A stretch of 64,000 nucleotides of DNA, taken from contig NZ_JADEWG010000013.1 of the NCBI RefSeq assembly GCF_015207735.1, positions 1-64,000 of the forward strand. Direction: 5' to 3'. The notes under the pieces are model-generated. The model searched no databases. It was not told where the DNA came from and saw only the letters and a program-made list of their open reading frames with translations. The position numbers and the translations under genes were made by a program. Position 1 is the stretch's first letter. Each line of letters begins with the position of its first letter. Shown here piece by piece: positions 36,491-45,974 of this stretch. This DNA comes from [Phormidium] sp. LEGE 05292. Its GTDB lineage: Bacteria; Cyanobacteriota; Cyanobacteriia; Cyanobacteriales; Aerosakkonemataceae.

Positions 36491-36904
36491 ATGGAAAGAG
36501 GTCTTTTTTGGTTGCCGTTGCTAGCATTATTTATTTGGTTAGCTTGGGCGGGTTGGAATGAATATCAAAAATTAGAAGCTTACCGTATTTGGGCCGAAAA
36601 GTTCGATCGCGCCAAGTATGATATTTATGCTGTGCTTGGGCAAAAGGGTTGTGATGTAACTTGGGGAAAACCGACGCGCCAAGAACCTGCAAATCTGCAA
36701 ACTTTTTCCTTGAAAGATGTACAAGAGATTCGGTTAATTGTGGACGATCGCATATACAATTTAGCAGATCCCCCAGCAAAAGGTCGGGCTATTGCTTTGG
36801 AATTTCTATTTTTTAATTCTCTTAATTCGGTGCGAATTCCATTTACAGAACTTGCTTTGGCTGTGGAATGGGGAAATGCTTTACAGCAAGATTTGCCTGG
36901 TTAG
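36491..36904 (+). CDS. Membrane-anchored hypothetical protein
   Basis: A 137-residue protein with an N-terminal membrane helix (about 5-20, WLPLLALFIWLAWAGW) and a ~115-residue soluble part. The soluble part has one Cys and a beta-rich pattern (RLIVDDRIYNL, IALEFLFFN). I recall similar short proteins in other cyanobacteria, but no named family. It probably faces either the periplasm or the cytoplasm with a single anchor. Its 3' end is convergent with the 37043 gene, with a hairpin between. Confidence 0.7.
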   Translation: MERGLFWLPLLALFIWLAWAGWNEYQKLEAYRIWAEKFDRAKYDIYAVLGQKGCDVTWGKPTRQEPANLQTFSLKDVQEIRLIVDDRIYNLADPPAKGRAIALEFLFFNSLNSVRIPFTELALAVEWGNALQQDLPG

Positions 36905-37007
36905 TTGAGAAGGCAGAAGGCAGAAGGAAAGAAGGGTTTTATTTAAATTGAGCCTTTTTTAGCTGTGTAATTTATAAAGTGCTGCATTGGTTAATTAAGT
37001 TTAAAAA

Positions 37008-37034
37008 GAGGACTATAGTAGGACTAAAGTCCTC
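37008..37034. terminator. Hairpin between convergent genes
   Basis: GAGGACT (37008-37014) pairs with AGTCCTC (37028-37034) over a 13-nt loop. The right half, read on the minus strand, is GTTGTGAGGACTTTAGTCC, related to the palindromes at 26266 and 63454. It lies between the stops at 36904 and 37043 and may terminate both genes. Confidence 0.55.
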
Positions 37035-37042
37035 ACAACTAA

Positions 37043-37387
37043 CTATTGTTTTCCGGTGGCTTTTTCTACGAGTGATTTTGCTTCTTGAATTATGCCTTTA
37101 TCTGGTTGGGTTTCTTCGTAAGCTTCTAAGTTTTCTTTGTATTCTTTTTCTAAACCTTGGGGATTGTTCAGGGCGTTAATTTCTTGGTCGTAAGCTTTTT
37201 CCCGTGCGGTTTCTGATTGATTAGAATTGTCTTTTTGTGTTTGTATTGGCTGCCTTAGTGAGGGGGCTGCTGCTAAACTGTTTTGTGCTGGAAAAAGTAC
37301 GAAAACTGATAGACTTAGTAAAACTATTAAAGTTGAAACCAAAACTTTGTGCAAGGATTTTTGTAAGTTAGAAAAAAGGTGGTGCAT
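37043..37387 (-). CDS. Small exported helical protein
   Basis: A 114-residue protein with a signal peptide (basic start, hydrophobic ~16-34, cleavage near SLAAAP). The mature part is charged and helical, with AREKAYDQEINALNNPQGLEKEY and a C-terminal VEKATGKQ. Such short lumen or periplasmic proteins are frequent in cyanobacteria, with unknown role. It appears monocistronic; the upstream spacer has an AT-rich region but no clear promoter pair. Confidence 0.75.
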   Translation of the reverse strand: MHHLFSNLQKSLHKVLVSTLIVLLSLSVFVLFPAQNSLAAAPSLRQPIQTQKDNSNQSETAREKAYDQEINALNNPQGLEKEYKENLEAYEETQPDKGIIQEAKSLVEKATGKQ

Positions 37388-37482
37388 ATTAACTGGCTCC
37401 TAATTTTTTTGCCCAAAATTATAGTATTTTTGATTAAAAAATTTTGCTTCTACCAAAAGATACATTCAACCTGCCGAGAAAA

Positions 37483-39075
37483 TTACAGATTGTTAACTAA
37501 AGGTAGTTTTACTGTGAAGGTTGCGCCTTTTCCTTCTCCTTCGCTTTGGACGTAGATCACTCCGCCATGTAATTCTACGATATGGCGGACGATCGCTAAA
37601 CCAAGACCTAAACCACCGTATAATCTAGTAGTTGAACCATCCGCTTGACGAAAACGATCGAACACGAAAGGAAGAAATTCTGGTTTAATACCTATACCTG
37701 TATCTGTCACTTCAATAACTACAAATTTGAGATAAGAAGATGCACAAGCAACTTTTTGTTCTTCAGTTGTCTTTTGCCACTCTTCTACTCTCAAATTAAT
37801 CGCAATATTGCCTCCGGCTGGTGTAAACTTAATGGCGTTAGATAGCAAGTTCCAAATCACTTGTTGTAGACGATCGCTATCTCCTAAAATTTTCTCTTTA
37901 ACTTCATCGTGGACAAATTTAAATTGAATTTGTTTAGCTACAACAGATGGCAGACAGATGTTAATTACTGTTTCTATAATTGGGACAACATCTATTAAAC
38001 TAATTTGTAGATGTAGCTTTCCTGTAATAATTTCAGATACATCAAGGATATCTTCAATTAACTGTTTTTGTGACCTAGCGTTGCGTTCAATTGTTTCTAA
38101 AGCTTTGGCAACAATGCTATCACTTAGTTTACCACTACGCAAAACTTGCGACCAACCAAGGATGGCATTTAATGGGGTGCGTAATTCATGAGAAACTGTG
38201 GTTAAGAAATCATCTTTAATGCGATTTATTTGAGCTAATTCTTCAGATTGTTTAATCAAGGCTTCTTCCATGTTTTTGCGATCGCGTAGCGCCGCTTGCT
38301 GTTCGCTAATTTCTGTAGATATACCACAAATTCCGTATAGTACTCCATCGCAATTATAAAGGGGACATTTTAAAGAAATAAATGTCACAGATTGAGAGTT
38401 AAATATACCAAATTCTTCAAATTCTAAAGCTTTTCCCAATTCAATTACTTTTTGCTCATTATAACGATATGTTGCTGCTATTTCATCAGGTAAAAAATCA
38501 TAATCTGTTTTACCTAAAACTTGTCCTCTAGAAATATTGAAAATAGTTTCACATTTGTGGTTAAATAATAAATAACGCCCCTCTAAATCCTTAATATAAA
38601 TGGCAGAGTAAGAGTTTTCTACTATTCTATCTAACCAAGATTGACTTTGCCACAATGCTGCTTTTGTTTCCTCAAGTTTAGTGATATACTCAAGACATAG
38701 TTTTTGATCTTGGGGAATTTCTACTTTAGGTTTTAAGGAAATTTTGCTTTGTAATAGAGTTACTGGAGTGATGAATAAAAAGCTTTGAATTAAGAAAAGA
38801 GAAGCTTGAATGAATTCTTCTCCCCCTAAGAGTAAGGAGTTGAGGGGAGGTAGGAAAAAATAGACGATCGCCAATCCTGTTAATAGAGTAGCAAAAATTG
38901 CTGCTTTTAATCCACCATACCAGGCAGTAATAATTATTGGACAAAAAAACAGCACGAAAGCACTTGTTGTCACATCAATTACTTGATTCAGTAAATACAT
39001 TATTGACAAAACAAGTATCTCTATTACAAGAGTTAATCCATATAGGTGAAAGCCGGAAAAAGCGATTCTCTGCAT
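37483..39075 (-). CDS. PAS-domain membrane histidine kinase
   Basis: A 530-residue kinase. The first ~110 residues hold about four membrane helices of the KdpD/DUF4118 type. A PAS domain follows (~145-265, [20 protein letters not shown]). HisKA has its phospho-His in [14 protein letters not shown] near residue 295. The HATPase domain shows [17 protein letters not shown] and [10 protein letters not shown]. No receiver domain is fused and no response regulator gene is adjacent. The signal is unknown. The length and domain order suit a cytoplasmic-PAS sensor with a membrane module, possibly sensing redox state or ions. Confidence 0.92.
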   Translation of the reverse strand: MQRIAFSGFHLYGLTLVIEILVLSIMYLLNQVIDVTTSAFVLFFCPIIITAWYGGLKAAIFATLLTGLAIVYFFLPPLNSLLLGGEEFIQASLFLIQSFLFITPVTLLQSKISLKPKVEIPQDQKLCLEYITKLEETKAALWQSQSWLDRIVENSYSAIYIKDLEGRYLLFNHKCETIFNISRGQVLGKTDYDFLPDEIAATYRYNEQKVIELGKALEFEEFGIFNSQSVTFISLKCPLYNCDGVLYGICGISTEISEQQAALRDRKNMEEALIKQSEELAQINRIKDDFLTTVSHELRTPLNAILGWSQVLRSGKLSDSIVAKALETIERNARSQKQLIEDILDVSEIITGKLHLQISLIDVVPIIETVINICLPSVVAKQIQFKFVHDEVKEKILGDSDRLQQVIWNLLSNAIKFTPAGGNIAINLRVEEWQKTTEEQKVACASSYLKFVVIEVTDTGIGIKPEFLPFVFDRFRQADGSTTRLYGGLGLGLAIVRHIVELHGGVIYVQSEGEGKGATFTVKLPLVNNL

Positions 39076-39303
39076 AAATCTCTCTCTAATAAATAATGGT
39101 ATTTCATCCCATATATTCTATGTTTTCCTAAACACAGAGAGCTTTTACATCAATCATAAAGATGATTTTTTATGGGGGCTTTATCTTCCTATTGGGAGAG
39201 TTATTATTTTGGTTCTATAAAATCCAGAAGTAAATAAATTAATTTTTAGTTAATTATGGGCAGTTTTTTTCTATTATATCCATAATAACTCTATTTAACG
39301 AAA

Positions 39304-40653
39304 TTATTGAAATGTTGCTTCACAGATTCGCCGGAAATGGTTGCCTCTTTCTTCAAAACTTTTGTATTGATCGAAACTAGCACAAGCCGGAGAAAGGAGA
39401 ACAACTTTAGCATGATATTGTTTTGCTAGTTCAGCAGATTTAGGAATAGCACGTTCCATCGTTTCAACTATTTCATATCTCGTATAACCAATTTCATCAA
39501 GACGTTTGGCAAAGGCGTTTGCGGCATCACCAATGAGTAAAACTGCGGCTGTTTTGGCTTGAATCATACTCATCCAACCTGTGTCATCTCCGGCTTTTGC
39601 TTCGCCGCCTGCGATGAGTATTGCTGGGGCTGAAACTGCATTTAATCCTACTTCTGCTGCATCATAATTGGTGGCTTTACTATCGTTAATAAAATCAATT
39701 CCTTGCCATGTACAGATGTGTTCTAAACGGTGGGGAACTCCGGGGAAATTGTCGATCGCTTTAGCGATCGCATCTTTTTCAATCCCCGCCAAACAAGCCG
39801 CCGCTACCGCCATAAGGAGATTTTGTTGGTTATGATCTCCCACCATTTTTAAAGCATTAGCTGGAACAATCTTCTCTTCGTCAAAAATCACCCAGCCATC
39901 TTCGATATAAGCGCCTTTACCATTAATTAACTCAGCTTTTCCTTTAACATTTGTCCAGTAAGCATTAGGAAAACGGCTGGGTGCATTATTTTGTAAATAA
40001 GGATCGTTTCCGTTAAAAATTTGCTGCTCAGATTGCGCTAATAAATGAGCCTTAATGTTAAAGTAATTTTCTAAGGTTTTGTGACGACTTAGGTGATCGG
40101 GAGTGAAAGTTGTCCAGACACCAATGCGAGGTGCAACTGAAGCGGAAGACTCGATTTGATAACTGCTAATTTCAGCAATTACCCAATCGGGGGGAGTTTC
40201 GGCTAATGCTAATTCACAAGCGGCAAAACCGATATTACCGCAAGCGGGAGCATTCAATCCAGCAGCTTGAAATATCGCTGCAATTAAAGCGGTAGTTGTA
40301 GTTTTTCCGTTAGTTCCAGTAATAGCTACCCAAGGAATATTTCGCAGATATCGCCATGCTAATTCCATTTCGCCGATCGCTTCTATTCCCAACTCTCTGG
40401 CGCGGATTAAAATTGCTGCATCCCAAGGAACTCCGGGACTAACTACTATTAATTTTGGTAATTCGGGACTGTCCAATTCTAGGGAATAACCTAATTTAAC
40501 CTCAATTCCTTCGCTAATTAGCTGTTCTGCTTGCTGTTGTAAGTTGGGGTTGTTGTTGCGATCGCTTACTGTAACTTGCCAACCTTCTCTTTTCAGCAGT
40601 CTTGCAGCAGCATTTCCCGACCTTCCCAAACCAATGATATGAGCAATAGGCAT
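39304..40653 (-). CDS. murD: UDP-N-acetylmuramoyl-L-alanine:D-glutamate ligase
   Basis: This cytoplasmic enzyme adds D-glutamate to UDP-MurNAc-L-Ala in peptidoglycan synthesis. The Mur ligase P-loop [15 protein letters not shown] is near residue 115; [17 protein letters not shown] and [10 protein letters not shown] are MurD signatures, and the C-terminal domain has [11 protein letters not shown] and [19 protein letters not shown]. The 449-residue length is standard. It is not in a mur operon here, which is common in cyanobacteria. Confidence 0.97.
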   Translation of the reverse strand: MPIAHIIGLGRSGNAAARLLKREGWQVTVSDRNNNPNLQQQAEQLISEGIEVKLGYSLELDSPELPKLIVVSPGVPWDAAILIRARELGIEAIGEMELAWRYLRNIPWVAITGTNGKTTTTALIAAIFQAAGLNAPACGNIGFAACELALAETPPDWVIAEISSYQIESSASVAPRIGVWTTFTPDHLSRHKTLENYFNIKAHLLAQSEQQIFNGNDPYLQNNAPSRFPNAYWTNVKGKAELINGKGAYIEDGWVIFDEEKIVPANALKMVGDHNQQNLLMAVAAACLAGIEKDAIAKAIDNFPGVPHRLEHICTWQGIDFINDSKATNYDAAEVGLNAVSAPAILIAGGEAKAGDDTGWMSMIQAKTAAVLLIGDAANAFAKRLDEIGYTRYEIVETMERAIPKSAELAKQYHAKVVLLSPACASFDQYKSFEERGNHFRRICEATFQ

Positions 40654-40775
40654 AAGTTAAATGGTAATTCCCAGATTTTTCCCGTTTATAATATTACAGC
40701 CTAATGGGCTTTTTGCAATTCATTCTGTTGAAACCGAAGGGAAAACCTCTAAGTTTTTAGGGATAAGGTGTAACT

Positions 40776-41054
40776 ATGAATACCAATCGTCCAATAATTA
40801 ACCCAATTATCACTACCACCCTCCATCTATTTAGTTTAATCTTGCTGCTGAGTACCTCTGTAACTAATGTGTTAGCAAAAGAGGCAAATTCATTGCCAAA
40901 GCAGCCAGAGTTAAAGGAAAATTCTTCCGAACAAAAGTCAGTCATTCAAGAAAAGCGAAATAAAGATGATGACAAGAGAGGAATTTCACAAGATAGAGAT
41001 GATGACGATGACGATGATGATGACGATAATGATGATGATGACAAAGATGATTAA
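40776..41054 (+). CDS. Small exported protein with poly-Asp tail
   Basis: A 92-residue protein with a signal peptide (about 10-35, LHLFSLILLLSTSVTNVLA). The mature part is charged, then ends in an almost pure Asp stretch (residues ~74-92) encoded by a GAT/GAC repeat. AAGG lies about 9 nt upstream of the ATG. Such tails bind divalent cations in other proteins, but no function is known here. The repeat probably expands and shrinks by slippage. It is monocistronic, after a divergent spacer from murD. Confidence 0.65.
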   Translation: MNTNRPIINPIITTTLHLFSLILLLSTSVTNVLAKEANSLPKQPELKENSSEQKSVIQEKRNKDDDKRGISQDRDDDDDDDDDDNDDDDKDD

Positions 41055-41098
41055 AAACCGCTGAGACGCAGAGGACGCAGAGAAGAAGGAGAGAAAAA

Positions 41099-41127
41099 TG
41101 TAGAGACGTTCCATGAAAGTCTCTACA
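41099..41127. repeat. TGTAGAGAC palindrome, copy 1
   Basis: Arms TGTAGAGAC (41099-41107) and GTCTCTACA (41119-41127) flank an 11-nt centre GTTCCATGAAA. A related palindrome is at 43414. Preceding sequence has GACGCAGAGGACGCAGAG, another common cyanobacterial spacer repeat. It lies downstream of glyS. Confidence 0.75.
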
Positions 41128-41174
41128 TTTTTTGGTCTAAAATTTAAAAGGGAGTCATCAATGCAGATTTAGGA

Positions 41175-43325
41175 TTAACTCTTTACAATCGGGCCAAAAT
41201 CCGCCAATACTCGTGCATGATTTCGTAACAATCCTAAGAGATTTAACCGATTGCGGCGAATCTCTAAATTTTCATCCATTACTAACACACTTTCTGGCCC
41301 ATCAAAAAATGTGCTGACTGTGGGTGCAATGTTACTTAAAGCATCAACTAATTGTTGATAATTCCGTTGTGCTTGGGATGCTTTGGTTTGGGGAACTAGT
41401 TGAACGATCGCATCATAAAAAGCTTGTTCTGATGACTTTTGGAATAGCTTAGAATCTACCACAGAAGTAGGTTCTAATTCTTGCTTATCTAAATCCCCTT
41501 GTGCTGCTAAACGAGTGGAACGGTTGACAGTTTCGTAAATTTTATCTAACTGACCGTTTTTACGAATTCGTTGTAAGAAATCAGCCCGATTTCTCACATC
41601 TAATAAATCTTGCAAGGCGCGTTCTGTATATTCTGGATCATTTTCTCCCAAAACTGCATTTACTAAATCGTAATCAATTCCTCTTTCTTCTTGTAACAGA
41701 GTGCGAATGCGTTGAATAAAGAAATCTTGCAATTGAGATAATAATTCAGTCGAGTTAGTTTTGGGAAATTTGGCGGCAAAGTTGGCTACATTTTTTTCAA
41801 TCAATTGTTGTAAATTAATTGTTAATTCTGCTGCCCAAGTAATGTTAACAATTGCATTGGCTGCCCGCCTTAAGGCAAAGGGATCGGAAGAACCAGTGGG
41901 TAACATTCCTAAGCCGAAAATACCGATTAAGGTGTCTAGGCGATCGCTAATTCCCACCACTTGACCTGTAACGGTTTCCGGCAATTTATCCCCTGCACCA
42001 CGAGGTAAATAATGCTCAAAAATCGCCGTCGCTACTGCTTCTGTTTCCCCACTCGCAGCGGCATATTTTTGCCCCATTACTCCTTGTAACTCCGGGAATT
42101 CTCCTACCATTTGTGTAACTAAATCTGCTTTACATAATAAAGCCGCTCGTTGAATATTGTTGCTAGTTTCGGAATTTAATTGCAGTTGTTCGGAAATCTG
42201 TTCAGCTATTTTTTGAATCCGAGTAACTTTTTCACGTACCGAACCCAAATCTTCTTGAAATGTAACTTTTTCTAATTGCGGCAAATAACTTTCTAAAGGT
42301 TTCGTTGAGTCAACTTTATAAAAATATTGCCCATCAGCTAACCTAGCTCGAATTACTCTTTCATTTCCTCTAGCAATGATATTTGATTTTGCTGGATCGC
42401 CGTTAGAAATGGTGATAAAATAAGGTAGTAATTCTCGATATTCAGCATTTTTAAAAATGGGAAAATAACGCTGTTGAGTTACCATTACCGTAGTAATTAC
42501 TTCGGCTGGTAATTTCAAGAATTCGGCATCGAAATTTCCAACTACAGCATTAGGGAATTCCACTAAATCAACTACTTCAGCTAACAAATCAGGATAAATT
42601 TCAGCGAAACCATTTTGTTGATTCCCTGCGGTTTGAATTTGTTCTGTAATTTTAGTTTGTCGCTGTTCGGGACTAACTAGGACAAAAGCAGATTCTAGAG
42701 ATTTAACGTAATCTGTGGCGTGGGAAATTGATACAGGTTCGGGATGTAAAACCCGATGTGCTTGAGAAATGCGATCGCTTTTTACCGTCTCCGAACCATT
42801 CACTATTTCAATAGGTAAAACTGCATCATCTAATAAACTAACCAACCACCGAATTGGGCGAGAAAATCTAATATCACCATCGCCCCAACGCATTAACCGC
42901 TTACCTTCTAACTTAGAAATCCATTGAGGAATTAACTGGGTTAAAATTTCTGCTGTGGAACGTCCGGGAATTGTTTTCCGAACAAAAATGAAATCACCTT
43001 TTTCCGTCGGACGAACTTCCAAAGCATCTAATTCTACACCTTGCTTTTTGGCAAAACCTTCTGCTGCTTTTGTTGGTTTGTCATCCTTAAAAGCCGTCGC
43101 TGCTGGTGGCCCTTTTACCTCTTCTACTCTATCAGCTTGCTGGGTGGGCAAACCTTGAATCAGAACGGCAAGGCGGCGCGGAGTACCGTAAATATCAATT
43201 TTCTCCGTATTTAAGAATTGTTCCGCCAGAGTGTTCGGGATGATGCTTTGCCATTGTTGGATGGCGCTGGAGACAAAGCTGGCGGGGAGTTCTTCTGTAC
43301 CGACTTCTAATAGGAAACTAGACAT
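41175..43325 (-). CDS. glyS: Glycyl-tRNA synthetase beta subunit
   Basis: A 716-residue protein, the beta chain of the heterotetrameric (alpha2beta2) bacterial glycyl-tRNA synthetase. It begins [18 protein letters not shown], the family start, and contains RMRWGDG-type [19 protein letters not shown], an HD-like segment and the C-terminal tRNA-binding DALR-like region ([25 protein letters not shown]). The alpha subunit gene glyQ is not in this window, so the two subunits are encoded apart. It appears monocistronic and is flanked by two related palindromes. Confidence 0.96.
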   Translation of the reverse strand: MSSFLLEVGTEELPASFVSSAIQQWQSIIPNTLAEQFLNTEKIDIYGTPRRLAVLIQGLPTQQADRVEEVKGPPAATAFKDDKPTKAAEGFAKKQGVELDALEVRPTEKGDFIFVRKTIPGRSTAEILTQLIPQWISKLEGKRLMRWGDGDIRFSRPIRWLVSLLDDAVLPIEIVNGSETVKSDRISQAHRVLHPEPVSISHATDYVKSLESAFVLVSPEQRQTKITEQIQTAGNQQNGFAEIYPDLLAEVVDLVEFPNAVVGNFDAEFLKLPAEVITTVMVTQQRYFPIFKNAEYRELLPYFITISNGDPAKSNIIARGNERVIRARLADGQYFYKVDSTKPLESYLPQLEKVTFQEDLGSVREKVTRIQKIAEQISEQLQLNSETSNNIQRAALLCKADLVTQMVGEFPELQGVMGQKYAAASGETEAVATAIFEHYLPRGAGDKLPETVTGQVVGISDRLDTLIGIFGLGMLPTGSSDPFALRRAANAIVNITWAAELTINLQQLIEKNVANFAAKFPKTNSTELLSQLQDFFIQRIRTLLQEERGIDYDLVNAVLGENDPEYTERALQDLLDVRNRADFLQRIRKNGQLDKIYETVNRSTRLAAQGDLDKQELEPTSVVDSKLFQKSSEQAFYDAIVQLVPQTKASQAQRNYQQLVDALSNIAPTVSTFFDGPESVLVMDENLEIRRNRLNLLGLLRNHARVLADFGPIVKS

Positions 43326-43413
43326 AGACTGAAATGTTAGTACACTAGCTAAAACAGTTTATCGTGATTTGATGCCTGATATTATGTCTGGCTAATCAGC
43401 TAACTCAACATCT

Positions 43414-43443
43414 TGTAGAGACGTTATATATAACGTCTCTACA
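43414..43443. repeat. TGTAGAGACGTT palindrome, copy 2
   Basis: A perfect 30-bp palindrome: arm TGTAGAGACGTTATA and its exact complement. It shares the TGTAGAGACGTT start with the element at 41099-41127. It lies in the 282-bp spacer between the glyS start and the pentapeptide gene, which is otherwise empty of genes. Confidence 0.85.
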
Positions 43444-43607
43444 CAGAGTAATTCCAATTTAGAGATTTGATTGGTAATTTTCCCAGTTTAAGTTGCTATT
43501 TTCGGTGTGCGATCGCTTGTTTGCTAGTCGCATCTCCCATCCATTCCTGACAGCAAGTGAACCAAGCCGTATATCTAAGTAGAAATTAGGCAAAAAGGGC
43601 GACACTT

Positions 43608-44807
43608 ATGGCTAATTGGTTACACAGCACCTTGCTCTGGATGGGGGTAAATGTTTGGAATAGTTGGCGCAAAAATTTTCCAGATATAGAGCCAGATTTA
43701 TATGGAATTAATCTCAATGGAGCCAATCTTAAAGGAGTTAACTTCAGCGGCGCTAATCTTGGCCCTGCTGGACTGTTCAGTGCCGATTTACAAGCAGCAG
43801 ACCTAACTGGAGCGTACTTAAATGGAGCCTGTTTAAATCGAGCTAACTTGAGTGAAGCTAAGTTAAGCGGGGCATTATTACGTGCCGCAGACCTCACCAG
43901 AGCTAACCTTACAGGCGCAAACCTCAGCGGGGCATACCTCAACAGAGCAGACCTTTCTACGGCATTGCTAAGGGTGGCAAATTTGGCGAAAGCAGACTTG
44001 ACCGGGGCATTTTTGCGTGGCGCATACCTGACAGGCGCAAATCTTCGAGGTGCGTATCTCAGTAGAGCCGACTTTTCTGGCACTTATATGCGAGCAGCTA
44101 ACTTGAGCGAAGCCGATTTAACAGCTGCTTCTTTCAAAGAAGCTGACTTAACTGCTGCTTTTTTAATCAGAACTCAAGCACTTTATACAAATTTTAATAA
44201 AGCCAAATTTACGGGAGCTTGCATTCAAGATTGGAATATTAACAGTGCTACTTTATTAGATGATATTTTCTGCGATTATATTTATTTACAGTATCATCAA
44301 CAAGAGCGCCGCCCAATTATTGGAGAGTTTGTATCAGGAGAATTTAGTAAGTTATTTCACAAAGTTTTTGCTACTGTTGATTTGATTTTTTTGCATGGTA
44401 TTGAGTGGCAAGCTCTTTCACTTGCTTTGGAAAAATTCAATACAGAAATGGTAGGAAATGAAATAGCTATTCAAGCAATTGAACAAAGATTAGATGGGGC
44501 TTTTGTGATTCGGTTTAAAGTTCCTTGCGAGACTGATAAAGCCAAAATTGAAAAGCTTTTAAAATTACAATATGAACTGGCATTGCGAGACATTGATAAC
44601 CAATATGGGGAACAATTACAAAGCCAATCTGATGATATTGCCATTCATCGCCAACAAGGTGCTAATTTAATGGAAATTGCTAAGACAATGGCTAATAGAC
44701 CGATCGACCTAAAAAGTCTCACAAATTCTGAAAATTTTAATCTCTCAGAATCTGCTTTAGAAGATGACAATCAGAATAATCATGCCCAAGATTTTTACTT
44801 TAATTAG
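43608..44807 (+). CDS. Pentapeptide repeat protein with C-terminal helical domain
   Basis: A 399-residue protein. Residues ~30-185 are about 30 pentapeptide units of A(D/N)LxX type (GANLKGVNF, RANLTGANL), expected to fold as a right-handed quadrilateral helix. The last ~170 residues (LFHKVFATVDLIFLHGIEWQ, FVIRFKVPCETDKAKIEKLL) are a separate domain that I have seen with pentapeptide repeats in other cyanobacteria; the function is unknown. A short hydrophobic N-terminal start may associate with membranes. It is transcribed alone and is convergent with the ABC ATPase gene. Confidence 0.88.
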   Translation: MANWLHSTLLWMGVNVWNSWRKNFPDIEPDLYGINLNGANLKGVNFSGANLGPAGLFSADLQAADLTGAYLNGACLNRANLSEAKLSGALLRAADLTRANLTGANLSGAYLNRADLSTALLRVANLAKADLTGAFLRGAYLTGANLRGAYLSRADFSGTYMRAANLSEADLTAASFKEADLTAAFLIRTQALYTNFNKAKFTGACIQDWNINSATLLDDIFCDYIYLQYHQQERRPIIGEFVSGEFSKLFHKVFATVDLIFLHGIEWQALSLALEKFNTEMVGNEIAIQAIEQRLDGAFVIRFKVPCETDKAKIEKLLKLQYELALRDIDNQYGEQLQSQSDDIAIHRQQGANLMEIAKTMANRPIDLKSLTNSENFNLSESALEDDNQNNHAQDFYFN

Positions 44808-44823
44808 TGGGATTGGGTACTGG

Positions 44824-44989
44824 GGACTGGGGACTGGGGGACAAGGGGAAATTCATTAACTCAACACTTGGATCAGGATTTATGGATTTACATGATGAAC
44901 AGGATTTATGAGCAGGGTTAATGAATAGGATTAATCAAGGAATCTGGTAAATCTGTGTATTACGATCGAATTTCCCCAGTCCCCAGTCC
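44824..44989. repeat. Long inverted repeat of CTGGGGA heptamers
   Basis: Left side: heptamers GGACTGGGGACT (44824-44835) and GGGGAAATTC (44845-44854). Right side: GAATTTCCCC (44968-44977) and AGTCCCCAGTCC (44978-44989). The arms pair across a ~110-bp centre that contains a doubled ATTTATGGATTTACATGATG-like stretch. It lies between convergent genes and touches the last codons of the ABC ATPase gene, whose C-terminal QGTGD is encoded by the same repeat. Confidence 0.75.
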
Positions 44990-45892
44990 TTAATCCCCAG
45001 TCCCCTGTTTAGTAACTTCTAAATAAATATGCTCTAATTTGATAGGTTGGCGAGAAATTGAAGCAAGAGAAATCCCATCAAAAGCAGCAATAATTTCTTT
45101 TAGTTCTAAACTTTCTGGTAGCCAAAAAGCTAATTCATTGCCATAGTGTCGATGAATAAAACCTAATTCTATGGCGCGTGCGATCGCTTTTTCCTCTTCT
45201 GCCGTTTGTACCGTTACTATCTCCTTTGCCGGAATTAATTTCTGTAATTCCGGCAAAGTTCCTTCGGCGACGATTTGCCCATTTTTCAGAATGCCAATTT
45301 TTTGACAAAGACGTTCGGCTTCATCGAGTAAATGTGTAGTTAACAAAATAGTAATTCCCTGATGTCTCAATTTGCGAATTAATTCCCAAATTTCATAACG
45401 TGCTTCAATATCTAAACCAGTCGTCGGTTCATCTAAAATGACTAACTTTGGCTGATGTACTAACGCCACTGCAATATTCAAGCGCCGTTTCATGCCGCCG
45501 CTGAGAGTTTCTACGGTGCTGTTTGCGCGATCGAGCAAATTGACAGCTGCTAAACAATTATCAACTTGTAACTGACGGACTTTTCGCCGTAAACCATAAA
45601 TTTGAGCAAAAAAATCCAAGTTCTCTTTACAACTCAGCCCTTGATAAAGTAAATTTTCTTGAGGTGCTACACCAATAATTGATTTTGTTTTTTCTGAAAC
45701 AGGTTGATTGTTAATTTTAATATTGCCACTATCAGCTTTCAGCAAATTACATATAATATTAATCGTCGTCGTTTTACCTGCCCCATTTGGCCCCAGTAAA
45801 CCGTAAATTTCGCCAAAATTAATTTGTAAGTTTAAATTTTGCAGAACTTGACGTTTTCCGTAAGACTTATTAATATTTTCAATTAACAGCAT
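44990..45892 (-). CDS. ABC transporter ATP-binding protein (drug/lipid exporter type)
   Basis: A 300-residue ATPase. Walker A is GPNGAGKTT near residue 36, the signature LSGGMKRRL near residue 137 and Walker B LVILDEPTTG follows. The C-terminal ~80 residues are the extension seen in ABC-2 export ATPases (CcmA/NatA-like). It should energise the permease encoded just upstream at 45975-46778. The gap between the two genes is 82 bp and contains a strong hairpin, so expression of the two may be uneven. The last residues come from a spacer repeat. Confidence 0.93.
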   Translation of the reverse strand: MLLIENINKSYGKRQVLQNLNLQINFGEIYGLLGPNGAGKTTTINIICNLLKADSGNIKINNQPVSEKTKSIIGVAPQENLLYQGLSCKENLDFFAQIYGLRRKVRQLQVDNCLAAVNLLDRANSTVETLSGGMKRRLNIAVALVHQPKLVILDEPTTGLDIEARYEIWELIRKLRHQGITILLTTHLLDEAERLCQKIGILKNGQIVAEGTLPELQKLIPAKEIVTVQTAEEEKAIARAIELGFIHRHYGNELAFWLPESLELKEIIAAFDGISLASISRQPIKLEHIYLEVTKQGTGD

Positions 45893-45945
45893 TATATTCC
45901 TCGATCGAGTGTAACAGTCTAATTTTTTCCCAAGTAACTTTTTAG

Positions 45946-45972
45946 CTAGAACCCCTAGAGTAGGGGTTCTAG
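45946..45972. terminator. Strong 12-bp hairpin between the two ABC genes
   Basis: CTAGAACCCCTA (45946-45957) pairs perfectly with TAGGGGTTCTAG (45961-45972) over a 3-nt loop. It starts 3 nt after the permease stop on the minus strand. No good U-run follows on that strand, so it may stabilise or partly terminate the transcript between permease and ATPase. Confidence 0.6.
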
Positions 45973-45974
45973 AT

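Noticed and set aside
43586-44083. 165-codon antisense frame in the pentapeptide gene
   Set aside because: Its repetitive translation (APRK/APVR patterns) is the complement of the pentapeptide repeat, not a protein.
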